64,000 bases of DNA from Prevotella sp. UBA2444 (GCA_002342665.1 DDQK01000025.1:91491-155490), one strand, 5' to 3'; numbered from the stretch's first letter, positions 43,181 to 51,819 are shown. The notes: generated by a model from the letters alone, not told the origin. Translations and numbers: made by a program.

Positions 43181-44407
43181 ATGGACATAGACAAGGAATT
43201 AGAAAGCATATTGGACGACCCGCTGCTGAACCTGTCGGAGAAGGAAACAGAACTATTCGATATCCCAACGGATATGCGAAAGGCGATGGCAGCCAAGAAC
43301 AAGGCAGACTATATAGCCCAGCGCAAACTCTGTGAGAACTTCGAGCAATATCGTCCGCTATTCAAGCAAGTGCATCAAGACCTGAAACAGGGCAGGCGCA
43401 ATCTGGTGAAGATATCGAAGACCATCAACCTGCAGGCGGGACACTACTATATAGTAGATGGCCAAATGCTATTGCTGGAGGCTATCGGCGAAAAGCACCA
43501 GAGCAGCAATGCGCTGCCCGACGGCCGAACACGCTGTATCTATGAGAATGGCACAGAGTCGGACATCCTGCTCCAGACGCTCCGCAAGAATGTGGTGGGC
43601 GGCGGCTATGCCGTCACAGAACTACAATCGGAGAGCGACAGCAAGTTTTTCACTAATATGGACTTGACAGAGAAGGACAAGGTGACGGGCTATATCTATG
43701 TGCTCCGTTCGCTCTCAGAGAATCCTGCCATCAGCAATCAGAAGGATCTGTATAAGATAGGCTTCTCCACGAACACCGTAGAAGAGCGAATCGCCAATGC
43801 CGAGCACGAGCCGACCTATCTGATGGCCCCGGTAGAGATTGTGGCAAGCTACAAAGTAGTGAATCTGCATTCGCAGAAGTTTGAAGACCTGGTGCATCAG
43901 GTGTTGCAGGCAGTCCAGTTCCATGTGACGGTGTACGACGACGAAGGGAGGAGTCACGAGCCTAAGGAATGGTTTGTCGTGCCTCTGAACGTTGTGAATG
44001 TCATCATTGAGAAGATTATGGACGGCTCCATTGTGGGATACACCTATAACCCCGATATGCAATGTCTGGAACAGCAGATAGTGAAAAGGCAGTCCACCTT
44101 CGACACAAAGAACCTGAAGGTGCTGACGCTGAATATCAAGAAAGTGTATTTCGATGAAATCATAGCAGGCAATAAGAAGACAGAGTATCGGGAACTCAAG
44201 CAGACCACGCTCAACAAATATACCTATATAGATGAGTCTGATGGCCGACGTTATCTCCGTAGGTATGATGCCTTGCGATTATATGTCGGTTATCACAAAG
44301 ACCGTGAGAGTGCGTTGGTACAGGTCTTAGACACAACATACTCCGACGGTATCGTGGAATATCATCTCGGCGCAGTCTTGGAGGTGCTTGGGAATTCCCA
44401 GTTATGA
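43181..44407 (+). CDS. GIY-YIG (T5orf172-type) nuclease with C-terminal ASCH-like domain
   Basis: 408 residues. A GIY-YIG core of the T5orf172 type is visible: GYIYVLRSLS (about 169-178), KDLYKIGFSTNTVEERIANAE (about 187-207), and a later conserved Glu. The N-terminus has a DDPLLNL motif and a helical region (1-160). C-terminal residues about 310-400 (VLTLNIKKVYFDEIIAGNKKTEYREL) match the ASCH domain, a PUA-like nucleic-acid-binding fold. It is the probable cutting subunit for the methyltransferase-helicase pair. The layout methylase-helicase-GIY-YIG recalls Bacillus subtilis yeeA-yeeB-yeeC, from memory. Confidence 0.85.
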   Translation: MDIDKELESILDDPLLNLSEKETELFDIPTDMRKAMAAKNKADYIAQRKLCENFEQYRPLFKQVHQDLKQGRRNLVKISKTINLQAGHYYIVDGQMLLLEAIGEKHQSSNALPDGRTRCIYENGTESDILLQTLRKNVVGGGYAVTELQSESDSKFFTNMDLTEKDKVTGYIYVLRSLSENPAISNQKDLYKIGFSTNTVEERIANAEHEPTYLMAPVEIVASYKVVNLHSQKFEDLVHQVLQAVQFHVTVYDDEGRSHEPKEWFVVPLNVVNVIIEKIMDGSIVGYTYNPDMQCLEQQIVKRQSTFDTKNLKVLTLNIKKVYFDEIIAGNKKTEYRELKQTTLNKYTYIDESDGRRYLRRYDALRLYVGYHKDRESALVQVLDTTYSDGIVEYHLGAVLEVLGNSQL

Positions 44408-44529
44408 TGCTGAGGATGACCTTGATTCTTATTATGACTGTAGCTGGTGGCTTCTTTATGGACAGAAATAAGATGAGTAAGAAAGGCTACAAGACATTAA
44501 TATCAGGCGCCTGGCGGGCCTACTTTTAG
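44404..44529 (+). CDS. Possible 41-residue small hydrophobic protein
   Basis: Short ORF whose ATG overlaps the stop codon of the nuclease gene (ATGA). Product: a hydrophobic stretch (MTLILIMTVAGGFFM) then a basic tail (DRNKMSKKGYKTLISGAW). The overlap suggests translational coupling, and the profile fits a single-pass small membrane protein. It may also be a remnant of an integration event, as homology with copy 1's upstream region starts 49 bases later. Unrecognised. Confidence 0.4.
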   Translation: MMLRMTLILIMTVAGGFFMDRNKMSKKGYKTLISGAWRAYF

Positions 44530-44628
44530 GGGTGACTTACGCTTTCTCTCCTAAGATTATGGGAATCTTGATTTTGAGCAACTGGCAAAATTTTTATGTA
44601 AATTGCAACGACTTTGCAAAAAAAGTTG

Positions 44629-44636
44629 TATATTTG
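44629..44636 (+). promoter_or_regulatory. -7 box of the second leukocidin-like gene
   Basis: TATATTTG, 27 bases before the ATG, in sequence (from 44578) almost identical to the region upstream of copy 1. Confidence 0.5.
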
Positions 44637-44663
44637 CAAACGAATAATAAAACAACGATCAAA

Positions 44664-46580
44664 ATGAAAAAGAGATTCTTCAAATTCTGGATGCTCGCCC
44701 TGCCGATGATGCTGGGCCTGGCATCGTGCACAGAAAAGGACAACAATTACGGTGGTATAACAAACAGTGAGGAGATTCCAGACATCTCCGTGTTCCAAGA
44801 CTGGTGGAGCTACGAAGTGCCCGTCTTCATCGATGCTGCCATCAGCGGTGTGGACGAAGACTTTACTGCCGTGCTGAACAAGCAGTTCCCCACAGCCGCC
44901 GACTTCTTGACGGCACGGCTGGCCATCGTCTCGGCCGACGACCTGGCGGCAGAATCCTCGACGCTGAAGGCGATCTATGACGACGGCGGCATCATTGCCG
45001 TGGTACACCCGACGGAGGACAAGCTGCAGCCCCTGATGGAGACGCTGGGTAACCAGCACTACCTGCCCACCTACAGTGGCTATGGCATCCTGCTCTATGC
45101 CTTCACCAAAGACTTCCACCACTACACCATGTTTGAGGGCGACCCCGAACTGGACGCCGACCAGCACAAAGAGGAGTGGGAGATGAGCCAGGAGGACTGG
45201 GAGGCCGTGCAAAAGGTCAGCAATAAGCAGGAGGATGTCATGGATTTCTTCAGCAAATACAGCCTGCACTACAGCGACAACGTGGCGGACTTCAATGAGA
45301 ACTACTATCAGATACACGTCGCACCGTTTGTGGAATGGGTGGCCGAACAGTTCACCGCCGAGGCCAAGGCATCCACCCGTGCCGACAACGTGCAGGAGGA
45401 GCTGAGCCGCTACTACACGGAATATAGCCATGAATTCCCCATCACGCTCAACCACAAGATAGACCAGGGCTTCCTTAGCTCCGAAGATCGGCTGAACAAG
45501 AGCGGCGTATGCGTATTGGACTACAAGATATACCCCTTCTACGTGCTCAGTTGCAATCCGGGCGATGCACCTGGCGACTACTACATCGTGGAGGGTTCGG
45601 TGAACGTGCAGAACGACAAGCTCTGGGGACCCTATGCGATGGACCACGGTGCAACGAACGACCGTGTCATCGGCTACTTTATGAGAAGTGCCCAGTTCGA
45701 GTATCAGCTACGCAACCTCGACGACTCGAAAATCGAAGGTCTGAGATTCTACAAATACCCGTCGCCCACAAGCACCGAGGGCAGCAAGACCTACACCGTA
45801 GGCACGTCGTGGAACATTGGCGGTTCCCTGACGGGCGGTTTCATGGGGGACCAAAAATCTGGTAATCTCGGCTTCAGCTTCGGCTACAGCAAGACAAACA
45901 CCACGAGCGAGACGCTGAGCGACATCAGGGTGGAGCAGACCGTCGACGGCGTGGATGTCGGCTACAAGTATGTTACGCAGAACCTCAATCCGTCGAATCG
46001 CGACTTCTACAAACTCGAACGCGACTATCCTCTCCTGAGCCGTGGCAACTTTTTCGCCCATAACACCTGGGTATGGAAAATACCCTACGGCAAGAACAAC
46101 GTCACCGACGGCTCGAAAACACAGTTCCAGATGACCACCCGTTTCACCGGCGAATGGGGTTCGTACAACTGGTGGCGCGGTGCTTCGTGGGGCTATGACC
46201 ACACCTTCACCAACGACGATGGCAAGACGCTCTCCTTCACGCAGAAGATCGATGCCCCCTTGCGCCAGCCTTTCGGTGTAATAGCCCTGAAGAATGCCGC
46301 CTACTACACCGTGACCAACATCAAAATATGGCGACAGAACGATGCTGCCGACGCCGAACCCTATGCCACCATCTCGTCAACGTACAATATCAACGAGGTA
46401 GCCAAGAAGAGGTTGCCCACGGGCACGTACCGTCTGGAGTGGACCACCAAAGATGCCAACCAGGGCAACGAACAGATAGCCACTTGGGTGTATGAGAACG
46501 TAGAAGTCAAGCAGGGTCCCACCGAGGAGGCTGCCACCACCCAAATCTCTACTGCCGACAACGCCGCGGTGAAAAAATAA
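44664..46580 (+). CDS. Leukocidin/alpha-hemolysin-like lipoprotein, copy 2
   Basis: 638 residues from ATG 44664, the same length as copy 1. Lipobox LASC (Cys22). The same architecture: alpha/beta N-terminal domain (ISVFQDWWSYEVPVFIDAAI), linker rich in Asp/Glu and aromatic residues, then the toxin-like barrel half. The putative stem differs most: SLTGGFMGDQKSGNLGFSFGYSKTNTT against SLSVGCSEKQGGSGSVGFNFGYSKTNTT in copy 1, while the strands on both sides (TLSDIRVEQTVDG; FTGEWGSYNWWRGASWGY) are nearly identical. Such stem variation between paired subunits is seen in bicomponent leukocidins. The frame extends up to 44532, but this includes the promoter. The gene is convergent with the DUF4248 gene. 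Confidence 0.7.
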   Translation: MKKRFFKFWMLALPMMLGLASCTEKDNNYGGITNSEEIPDISVFQDWWSYEVPVFIDAAISGVDEDFTAVLNKQFPTAADFLTARLAIVSADDLAAESSTLKAIYDDGGIIAVVHPTEDKLQPLMETLGNQHYLPTYSGYGILLYAFTKDFHHYTMFEGDPELDADQHKEEWEMSQEDWEAVQKVSNKQEDVMDFFSKYSLHYSDNVADFNENYYQIHVAPFVEWVAEQFTAEAKASTRADNVQEELSRYYTEYSHEFPITLNHKIDQGFLSSEDRLNKSGVCVLDYKIYPFYVLSCNPGDAPGDYYIVEGSVNVQNDKLWGPYAMDHGATNDRVIGYFMRSAQFEYQLRNLDDSKIEGLRFYKYPSPTSTEGSKTYTVGTSWNIGGSLTGGFMGDQKSGNLGFSFGYSKTNTTSETLSDIRVEQTVDGVDVGYKYVTQNLNPSNRDFYKLERDYPLLSRGNFFAHNTWVWKIPYGKNNVTDGSKTQFQMTTRFTGEWGSYNWWRGASWGYDHTFTNDDGKTLSFTQKIDAPLRQPFGVIALKNAAYYTVTNIKIWRQNDAADAEPYATISSTYNINEVAKKRLPTGTYRLEWTTKDANQGNEQIATWVYENVEVKQGPTEEAATTQISTADNAAVKK

Positions 46581-46615
46581 GCAAGTCAGCATACCTGCAC
46601 GCCCGATCTCAATTG

Positions 46616-46843
46616 TCATGATTCGGGTCGCCCGATTGTGTCGAAGAGCAGGGCAACCTGTTGGGGCGTGAAGTTGCGCTGGCTGGTGCGGTAGCCGAGG
46701 GCTGTGAGGGATTCCTGGAGGCCTGGCGTGGCGGCGATGAGGGACTGAAGCCGGCGCCAGGCCGTGCGGTCGGTGGTGAAGGGTGAGTAGATACGGGCCA
46801 GTTCGGTGCGGCCGTAGAAGCGTATGGATGATTCTGTATTCAT
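46616..46843 (-). CDS. DUF4248 family small protein
   Basis: 75 residues. The pattern FYGRTELARIYSPF-x-x-x-TAWRRLQSLI...LTALGYRTSQRNFTPQQVALLFDTIG is the DUF4248 signature. It looks like a small helix-turn-helix-type DNA-binding protein, but function is not established. In Bacteroidota this gene normally sits between VirE-type and HU-like genes; here VirE is 12.8 kb away. It has its own promoter at 46901-46870. Confidence 0.87.
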   Translation of the reverse strand: MNTESSIRFYGRTELARIYSPFTTDRTAWRRLQSLIAATPGLQESLTALGYRTSQRNFTPQQVALLFDTIGRPES

Positions 46844-46869
46844 AACTTAACGAGCTTAAAATGATAGTG

Positions 46870-46901
46870 CAAAGTTAGCAAAAATCCGTGACATTACCAA
46901 A
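46870..46901 (-). promoter_or_regulatory. Promoter of the DUF4248 gene
   Basis: On the minus strand: TTTG (46901-46898), 20-base spacer, TAACTTTG (46877-46870), 26 bases before the start codon. Confidence 0.8.
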
Positions 46902-46967
46902 TGTTACGGACACTAATTGACACTAACGGTCAAAATAACTTCCGAAGGGAAATAAAGTGGTTGAAAA

Positions 46968-46999
46968 CTTGCAGGATTCGGATATTTTTTGTATCTTTG
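46968..46999 (+). promoter_or_regulatory. Promoter of the HU-like gene
   Basis: CTTG (46968-46971), 20-base spacer, TATCTTTG (46992-46999). The leader to ATG 47098 is about 95 bases and contains no obvious structure. Confidence 0.78.
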
Positions 47000-47097
47000 C
47001 AATGGAAATCAGTTGAGACGGTGGATGCCGCTGCAGAGGTTGAAAGGGACTCTTCTGATGAACCAAAACGTTTAACATCACAAACACAAACACAATT

Positions 47098-47673
47098 ATG
47101 AGCAACCAAGTAAAGAATCCACAGTTTGGAATCGTGCTGCGACAGAATCGCAACTCGTCATCCAGCGCCTACAGCAAGTATTTCCCTGAGGCAGCCAAGC
47201 GTAAGACCATCTCGATGCGCGGTCTGTGCGACCACATGGAGGATCACAAGACGATCTACTCGCGCGACATCATCGAGGGTGTAGTGACCAAGGCCGTCTT
47301 CTGTATGGCTCACCTGCTGGCAGAAGGCAACCCTATCAAGCTCGACGGTCTGGGCACCTTCTCGCCCGTGGTAGAGAGCGAGAAAGGCGGTATTTCGGAG
47401 GCAGACCTGAAGGCCGGCAATTGGAACCCGGAGCTCTACATCGCCGGTGTCCACATCCGTTTCCTGCCTGAGGGTGAGACCGACGACAAGATCACCTCGA
47501 GGGCCTTCAAGGATAAGTGCTCGTTCACCACCGACGGTGTGCTGGAGGCTGTAGACCTGACGCCCGGGGAGACTGATCCCAAGAAAAAGAAGTGGGGCTA
47601 CAAGACCGTGCCCCTGGACACCTGGATCTCCGAGCAGAAGAATGCTGCCAACGGCGGTGGCGGAGAAGGATGA
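47098..47673 (+). CDS. HU-family DNA-binding protein (Bacteroidota long form)
   Basis: 191 residues. The HU/IHF-like fold is visible in the pattern SMRGLCDHMEDHKTIYSRDIIEGVVTKAVFCMAHLLAEGNPIKLDGLGTFSPVVES, with the G-L-G-T-F turn conserved; ARRAYED-type arm replaced by family-specific sequence. The C-terminal tail (GVLEAVDLTPGETDPKKKKWG...GGGGEG) is an extension typical of the HU-like proteins that accompany VirE and DUF4248. The small smalltalk and N-acetylmuramoyl-alanine amidase genes that I recall following it in other genomes are absent; a terminator follows 26 bases later. Confidence 0.87.
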   Translation: MSNQVKNPQFGIVLRQNRNSSSSAYSKYFPEAAKRKTISMRGLCDHMEDHKTIYSRDIIEGVVTKAVFCMAHLLAEGNPIKLDGLGTFSPVVESEKGGISEADLKAGNWNPELYIAGVHIRFLPEGETDDKITSRAFKDKCSFTTDGVLEAVDLTPGETDPKKKKWGYKTVPLDTWISEQKNAANGGGGEG

Positions 47674-47698
47674 CCTCTCTGGCCCGTACCTCTCGCGA

Positions 47699-47728
47699 CC
47701 CCTCCCCAATCAGGGAGGGGCTTTTTTA
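47699..47728. terminator. Terminator of the HU-like gene
   Basis: CCCCTCCC (47699-47706) pairs perfectly with GGGAGGGG (47713-47720), loop CAATCA, followed by CTTTTTTATG. On the opposite strand the convergent amidase gene ends at 47726. Confidence 0.93.
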
Positions 47729-48490
47729 TGGCCTGTCGCGCTCCTGGAGCACCTGGAACTTCTGGCGGATATGCTGCAGTCGCTCCATGTCGAGGATGAA
47801 TGTGGCTGTGGCGGGGCGATTGGGAGGACAGGCTGCCAGCGTCTTGCCAATAGGGCTGACGACGGCACTCTGGCCCCGGTAGTGGCAATACTGGTCGTCG
47901 CCCACCCTGTTGCAGGCGATGAGGTAAGCCTGATTCTCGATGGCCCGGGCCCGGGTGAGTATCTGGAAGGCGTTCTGGCGCGACTCAGGCCAGTTGGCCA
48001 CGCAGATGATGGCATCGAACTGCAGATTGTCGGCATAACGGCTCCAGACGGGGAACCGCAGGTCGTAGCAGGTGAGCAGCAGAAAGCGGAATCCCATGTA
48101 GTCTACGATGGTATGACTGTCGCCAGGCTTGTAGTATCGATCTTCGTGGCCGTAGGAGAAAAGGTGGTGCTTGTCGTAACAGGCCTCTGTCCGTGAACGG
48201 CCGTCGATGAAATAGTGGCGGTTGCGGTAGGTGTCTCCCGTCAAGATGGCGAGGCTTCCGCTAAAGGCACACTGACGGTCATGGGCGGTCTGCCGCATCC
48301 ACCGGAGGGCCACGGATTCAGCCTCCAGTTCGGCGATACCATGAGGATCGGTGGCGAAGCCTGTGGCCCACATCTCTGGCAATACGTAGAGGTCAGAGTC
48401 AGGGGCTTCTGCCATCAGACACTCTGCCCGGCGAATGTTTTCCTGGGGATTCCCCCACTCTATGTCTGTCTGTAGAATTGTAACTTTCAT
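47726..48490 (-). CDS. Nitrilase-superfamily omega-amidase (YafV/NIT2-like)
   Basis: 254 residues with the nitrilase triad: Glu39 (LPEMW), Lys107 (YDKHHLF) and Cys141 (LTCYDLRFP). The YDKHHLF and CYDLRFP forms match omega-amidases, which hydrolyse alpha-ketoglutaramate and alpha-ketosuccinamate (repair after transamination). Cytoplasmic. Last gene of a two-gene minus-strand unit with the TrmN6-like gene, 30 bases downstream of it. Confidence 0.88.
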   Translation of the reverse strand: MKVTILQTDIEWGNPQENIRRAECLMAEAPDSDLYVLPEMWATGFATDPHGIAELEAESVALRWMRQTAHDRQCAFSGSLAILTGDTYRNRHYFIDGRSRTEACYDKHHLFSYGHEDRYYKPGDSHTIVDYMGFRFLLLTCYDLRFPVWSRYADNLQFDAIICVANWPESRQNAFQILTRARAIENQAYLIACNRVGDDQYCHYRGQSAVVSPIGKTLAACPPNRPATATFILDMERLQHIRQKFQVLQERDRP

Positions 48491-48520
48491 TGAATATTGA
48501 GGATTGGATATTTGAAGCGG

Positions 48521-49231
48521 TTAACGGATGTAGAAGTCACGCGTGAGTTCCCGGTACCAAGGACTCCGTTCGCCAGAGGAAATCTGTAATACGCAATCGT
48601 TAATACTTATCTCATCGACAGGATGTTTTATGATTTCGATTAAGTGACGCTTTGGAGGCTTTTCGGGCGTAGTCCTGACAGACCAGTGGCGTGAGACGAA
48701 GAATCCCGCCAGGTGGATCTCAGCCATCAGGCTGCTGAGGCAGTCGTCAGGAATTATCAGTGAGAATCTGCCATCATCTTTGAGCAGGCGGAAGGCCGAA
48801 CTGATGAGCGAGGCATAGCTCAGCGAGGATGTGTGGCGGGCAGTGGTACGCTGACTGTCGGGACACTCAAGCGATGCCTGGAAGTAAGGCGGGTTGCTGA
48901 CAATGGCATCGAATCGCTCCTCAGCCGTGAAGTCGGCCACATCGGCCAGAATCACCTCAATGCGGTCGGCAAAGGGAGACTCCTCCACATTCCTTGCAGC
49001 CTGCAGACAGGCCTCAGGGTCGATGTCGATGGCCTTCACCCTGCAAGCAGGATATCGCTGGGCCATCATCAGGGCAATCAGTCCGGTGCCGGTGCCGATA
49101 TCGAGCACCCTCCCCTCGCCTACGGCCATCTCAGCCCAAGCCCCGAGGAGTGTGCCGTCGGTGCCCACTTTCATCGCACAACGGTCCTGCCTGACGATGA
49201 AATGGCGGAATTCGAAGTGATCTTTGCTCAT
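48521..49231 (-). CDS. trmN6: tRNA1(Val) adenine-37 N6-methyltransferase (TrmN6/YfiC-like)
   Basis: 236 residues. SAM-binding LDIGTGTGLIALMMAQR (43-59), N6-adenine methyltransferase motif NPPYF (113-117), and an N-terminal F-x-x-x-x-RQDRCAMKVGTDGTLLGAWA (7-33) that is characteristic of the YfiC family, which methylates A37 in tRNA-Val. A TATCTTTG box (49248-49241) lies 9 bases before the start, which implies a very short leader. Confidence 0.87.
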   Translation of the reverse strand: MSKDHFEFRHFIVRQDRCAMKVGTDGTLLGAWAEMAVGEGRVLDIGTGTGLIALMMAQRYPACRVKAIDIDPEACLQAARNVEESPFADRIEVILADVADFTAEERFDAIVSNPPYFQASLECPDSQRTTARHTSSLSYASLISSAFRLLKDDGRFSLIIPDDCLSSLMAEIHLAGFFVSRHWSVRTTPEKPPKRHLIEIIKHPVDEISINDCVLQISSGERSPWYRELTRDFYIR

Positions 49232-49240
49232 TTTGGGTGC

Positions 49241-49248
49241 AAAGATAC
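49241..49248 (-). promoter_or_regulatory. -7 box of the TrmN6-like gene
   Basis: TATCTTTG on the minus strand, 9 bases before the ATG. The -33 region is within the TAATTCT repeat and is not consensus. Confidence 0.5.
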
Positions 49249-49259
49249 TAATTATTTGT

Positions 49260-49292
49260 TAATTCTTAATTCTTAATTCTTAATTCTTAATT
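49260..49292. repeat. TAATTCT heptamer tandem repeat between divergent promoters
   Basis: Four full 7-base units TAATTCT plus a partial one, located between the -7 boxes of the trmN6-like gene (minus) and lon (plus), where both -33 elements should be. Confidence 0.85.
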
Positions 49293-49300
49293 AATATTAG

Positions 49301-49308
49301 TACCTTTG
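49301..49308 (+). promoter_or_regulatory. -7 box of the lon transcript
   Basis: TACCTTTG, 54 bases before the lon ATG. The -33 position falls in the TAATTCT repeat without a TTTG. Confidence 0.5.
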
Positions 49309-49362
49309 CACCCGAAAAAATAAAAAATACAAGGTAAAAGGGAAAGAAGTAATAAGACAAAG

Positions 49363-51819
49363 ATGAGTCAAGAGAAAAATACAGCCTTCCAAATGATAGC
49401 TGACATAGACGGAGACCTACAAGACCTGCTGAATGAGCACACCCCATCGGTAGTGCCTGTACTGGCCGTACGCAATCTCGTGCTGTTCCCCGGCGTGGTG
49501 AATCCCATCCTGATCGGACGTGAGACCAGCATGGCGCTCGTGCAGAAAGCAGAGAAGAAGAACCAGATAATCGGCGTGGTACCCCAGCGTAATCCCGACG
49601 TGGACGACCCCCAGAAAGACGACCTCTACGAGACGGGCGTGTATGCCAAGGTGATGAGGATACTGACACTGCCCAACAACAATGTGACGGTCATCGTACA
49701 GACCTATGGCCGCCTGAGGTTAGGGCGGCAGCTGAAGAGCCTGCCCTACCTGGAGTTCGAAGTGGAACCGCTGCAAGAACTGGAGCCCCAGAAGAAAGAC
49801 AAGGAGTTTAAGACCGCTATGCTCGACCTGCGTGAACAGGTGACGCGCTATGTGGAAATCAATGAAGACATCCCCGACGAGGCCAACTTTGCCATCCGCA
49901 ACATCACCAACGATATCATGGCCCTGAGCTTCGTGTGCACCAGTATGCCTTTCTCGGTGAAGGACAAGGTCAGCCTGCTTCGCATCGACGATGTGAAGGA
50001 GCGCCTGTTCAATGTGATGAAGCTCATCAACCGCGACATCAACCTGCTGACGCTGAAGGCCGACATCCGCAACAAGACCCGTGAAGACATCGACGAACAG
50101 CAGCGCAACTACTTCCTGCAGCAGCAGATCAAGAACCTGCAGGCAGAGATAGCCCACGGAGAGTCGTCGCCCGAGAAGGCCGAACTGCTGCGCAAGGCAG
50201 AAGGCAAGAAATGGACGAAAGAGGTGGCCGACCACTTCTACAAGGAAGCCGACAAACTGGACAACCTGAATCCCCAGAGTCCCGACTTCAACGTGCTGCT
50301 GAACTATCTGCAGACGATGGTGAACCTGCCCTGGGGCGAATATACCGAGGACGACCTCGACCTGAGCCGTGCGCAGAAGATACTCGACCAGGACCACTAC
50401 GGCATGGAGAAGGTGAAGGAGCGCATACTCGAATACATGGCCGTGCTCTCGCTGAGGGGCGACCTGAAGAGTCCCATCCTCTGTCTCTACGGCCCTCCAG
50501 GCGTGGGTAAGACCTCGCTGGGCAAGTCGATAGCGGCAGCCATGAAGCGCAAATACGTGAGGGTATCACTCGGCGGTCTGCATGACGAGGCAGAGATACG
50601 CGGACACCGTCGCACCTATATCGGCGCCATGCCCGGCCGTATCATCAAGTCGATACAGAAGGCAGGCTCCTCCAACCCCGTGTTCATCCTCGACGAGATC
50701 GACAAGGTGACGCAGATGACCCATAACGGCGACCCTGCCTCGGCCATGCTTGAAGTGCTCGACCCGGAGCAGAACAATGCCTTCCACGACAACTACCTCG
50801 ACGTGGACTACGACCTCTCGAAGGTGCTCTTCGTGGCAACGGCCAACAACCTGAGCACCATCCCCAAGCCCCTGCTCGACCGAATGGAGATCATCGAGGT
50901 GAGCGGCTATATCACGGAGGAGAAGATAGAGATAGCAAAGCGTCACCTGATACCCCGCGAGCTGGACAATACCGGTCTGAACATCCCGAAGAGCAAGCCA
51001 ACGTTCACCAAGCCTGCCATCGAGAAGATTATCGAGCAGTACACCCGTGAGAGCGGTGTCAGACAGTTGGAGAAGATGGTCAACAAAGCCCTGCGCAAGA
51101 TAGCCTACAAGCATCTGCTCGACGGTACGCCCTCGAAGGTGAAGATCACCCCCGCCGAACTGGAAGACCTGCTGGGAAAGCCCCCCTTCTACCGTGACAT
51201 CTATCAGGGCAACGACTATGCCGGCGTGGTGACCGGACTGGCCTGGACAAGCGTGGGCGGCGAGATACTGTTCATAGAGACCTCCCTCTCGAGGGGCAAG
51301 ACCGGTAAGCTGACACTGACGGGCAACCTGGGTGACGTGATGAAGGAATCGGCCATCCTGGCTCTGGAATACGTGAAAGCCCATGCTGATACGCTGCACC
51401 TGGACTACCGCATCTTCGACAACTGGAACATCCATATCCACGTGCCCGAGGGAGCCACTCCCAAGGACGGTCCGTCGGCCGGTATCACCATAGCCACCTC
51501 GATTGCCTCGGCCCTCACCCAGCGCAAGGTGCGTAAGAACACCGCCATGACGGGTGAGATAACCCTGCGCGGCAAGGTATTGCCCGTTGGAGGTATCAAG
51601 GAGAAGATCCTCGCTGCCAAGCGGGCCGGAATCACCGACATCGTGATGTGCCGCGAGAATGAGAAGGACATCCTCGAAATCCCAGACATGTACCTGAAAG
51701 GCGTCACTTTCCACTATGTGGAGAACGTGCAGGACGTGTGGAACTTCGCCCTGACCGATGAAATCGTAGATAATCCCCTGAAGTTTGAGATTGCCGAGGA
51801 GGACGACAAGAAGAAATGA
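49363..51819 (+). CDS. lon: Lon ATP-dependent protease
   Basis: 818 residues. N-terminal substrate domain (about 30-250; [19 protein letters not shown]), AAA+ domain with Walker A GPPGVGKT (about 377-384) and Walker [10 protein letters not shown] (about 443-451), and the protease domain with catalytic Ser in [10 protein letters not shown] (about 700-709) and Lys near 745. Degrades misfolded and regulatory proteins. First gene of a probable operon lon-tgt-permease; its stop overlaps the tgt start by 4 bases. Confidence 0.98.
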   Translation: MSQEKNTAFQMIADIDGDLQDLLNEHTPSVVPVLAVRNLVLFPGVVNPILIGRETSMALVQKAEKKNQIIGVVPQRNPDVDDPQKDDLYETGVYAKVMRILTLPNNNVTVIVQTYGRLRLGRQLKSLPYLEFEVEPLQELEPQKKDKEFKTAMLDLREQVTRYVEINEDIPDEANFAIRNITNDIMALSFVCTSMPFSVKDKVSLLRIDDVKERLFNVMKLINRDINLLTLKADIRNKTREDIDEQQRNYFLQQQIKNLQAEIAHGESSPEKAELLRKAEGKKWTKEVADHFYKEADKLDNLNPQSPDFNVLLNYLQTMVNLPWGEYTEDDLDLSRAQKILDQDHYGMEKVKERILEYMAVLSLRGDLKSPILCLYGPPGVGKTSLGKSIAAAMKRKYVRVSLGGLHDEAEIRGHRRTYIGAMPGRIIKSIQKAGSSNPVFILDEIDKVTQMTHNGDPASAMLEVLDPEQNNAFHDNYLDVDYDLSKVLFVATANNLSTIPKPLLDRMEIIEVSGYITEEKIEIAKRHLIPRELDNTGLNIPKSKPTFTKPAIEKIIEQYTRESGVRQLEKMVNKALRKIAYKHLLDGTPSKVKITPAELEDLLGKPPFYRDIYQGNDYAGVVTGLAWTSVGGEILFIETSLSRGKTGKLTLTGNLGDVMKESAILALEYVKAHADTLHLDYRIFDNWNIHIHVPEGATPKDGPSAGITIATSIASALTQRKVRKNTAMTGEITLRGKVLPVGGIKEKILAAKRAGITDIVMCRENEKDILEIPDMYLKGVTFHYVENVQDVWNFALTDEIVDNPLKFEIAEEDDKKK

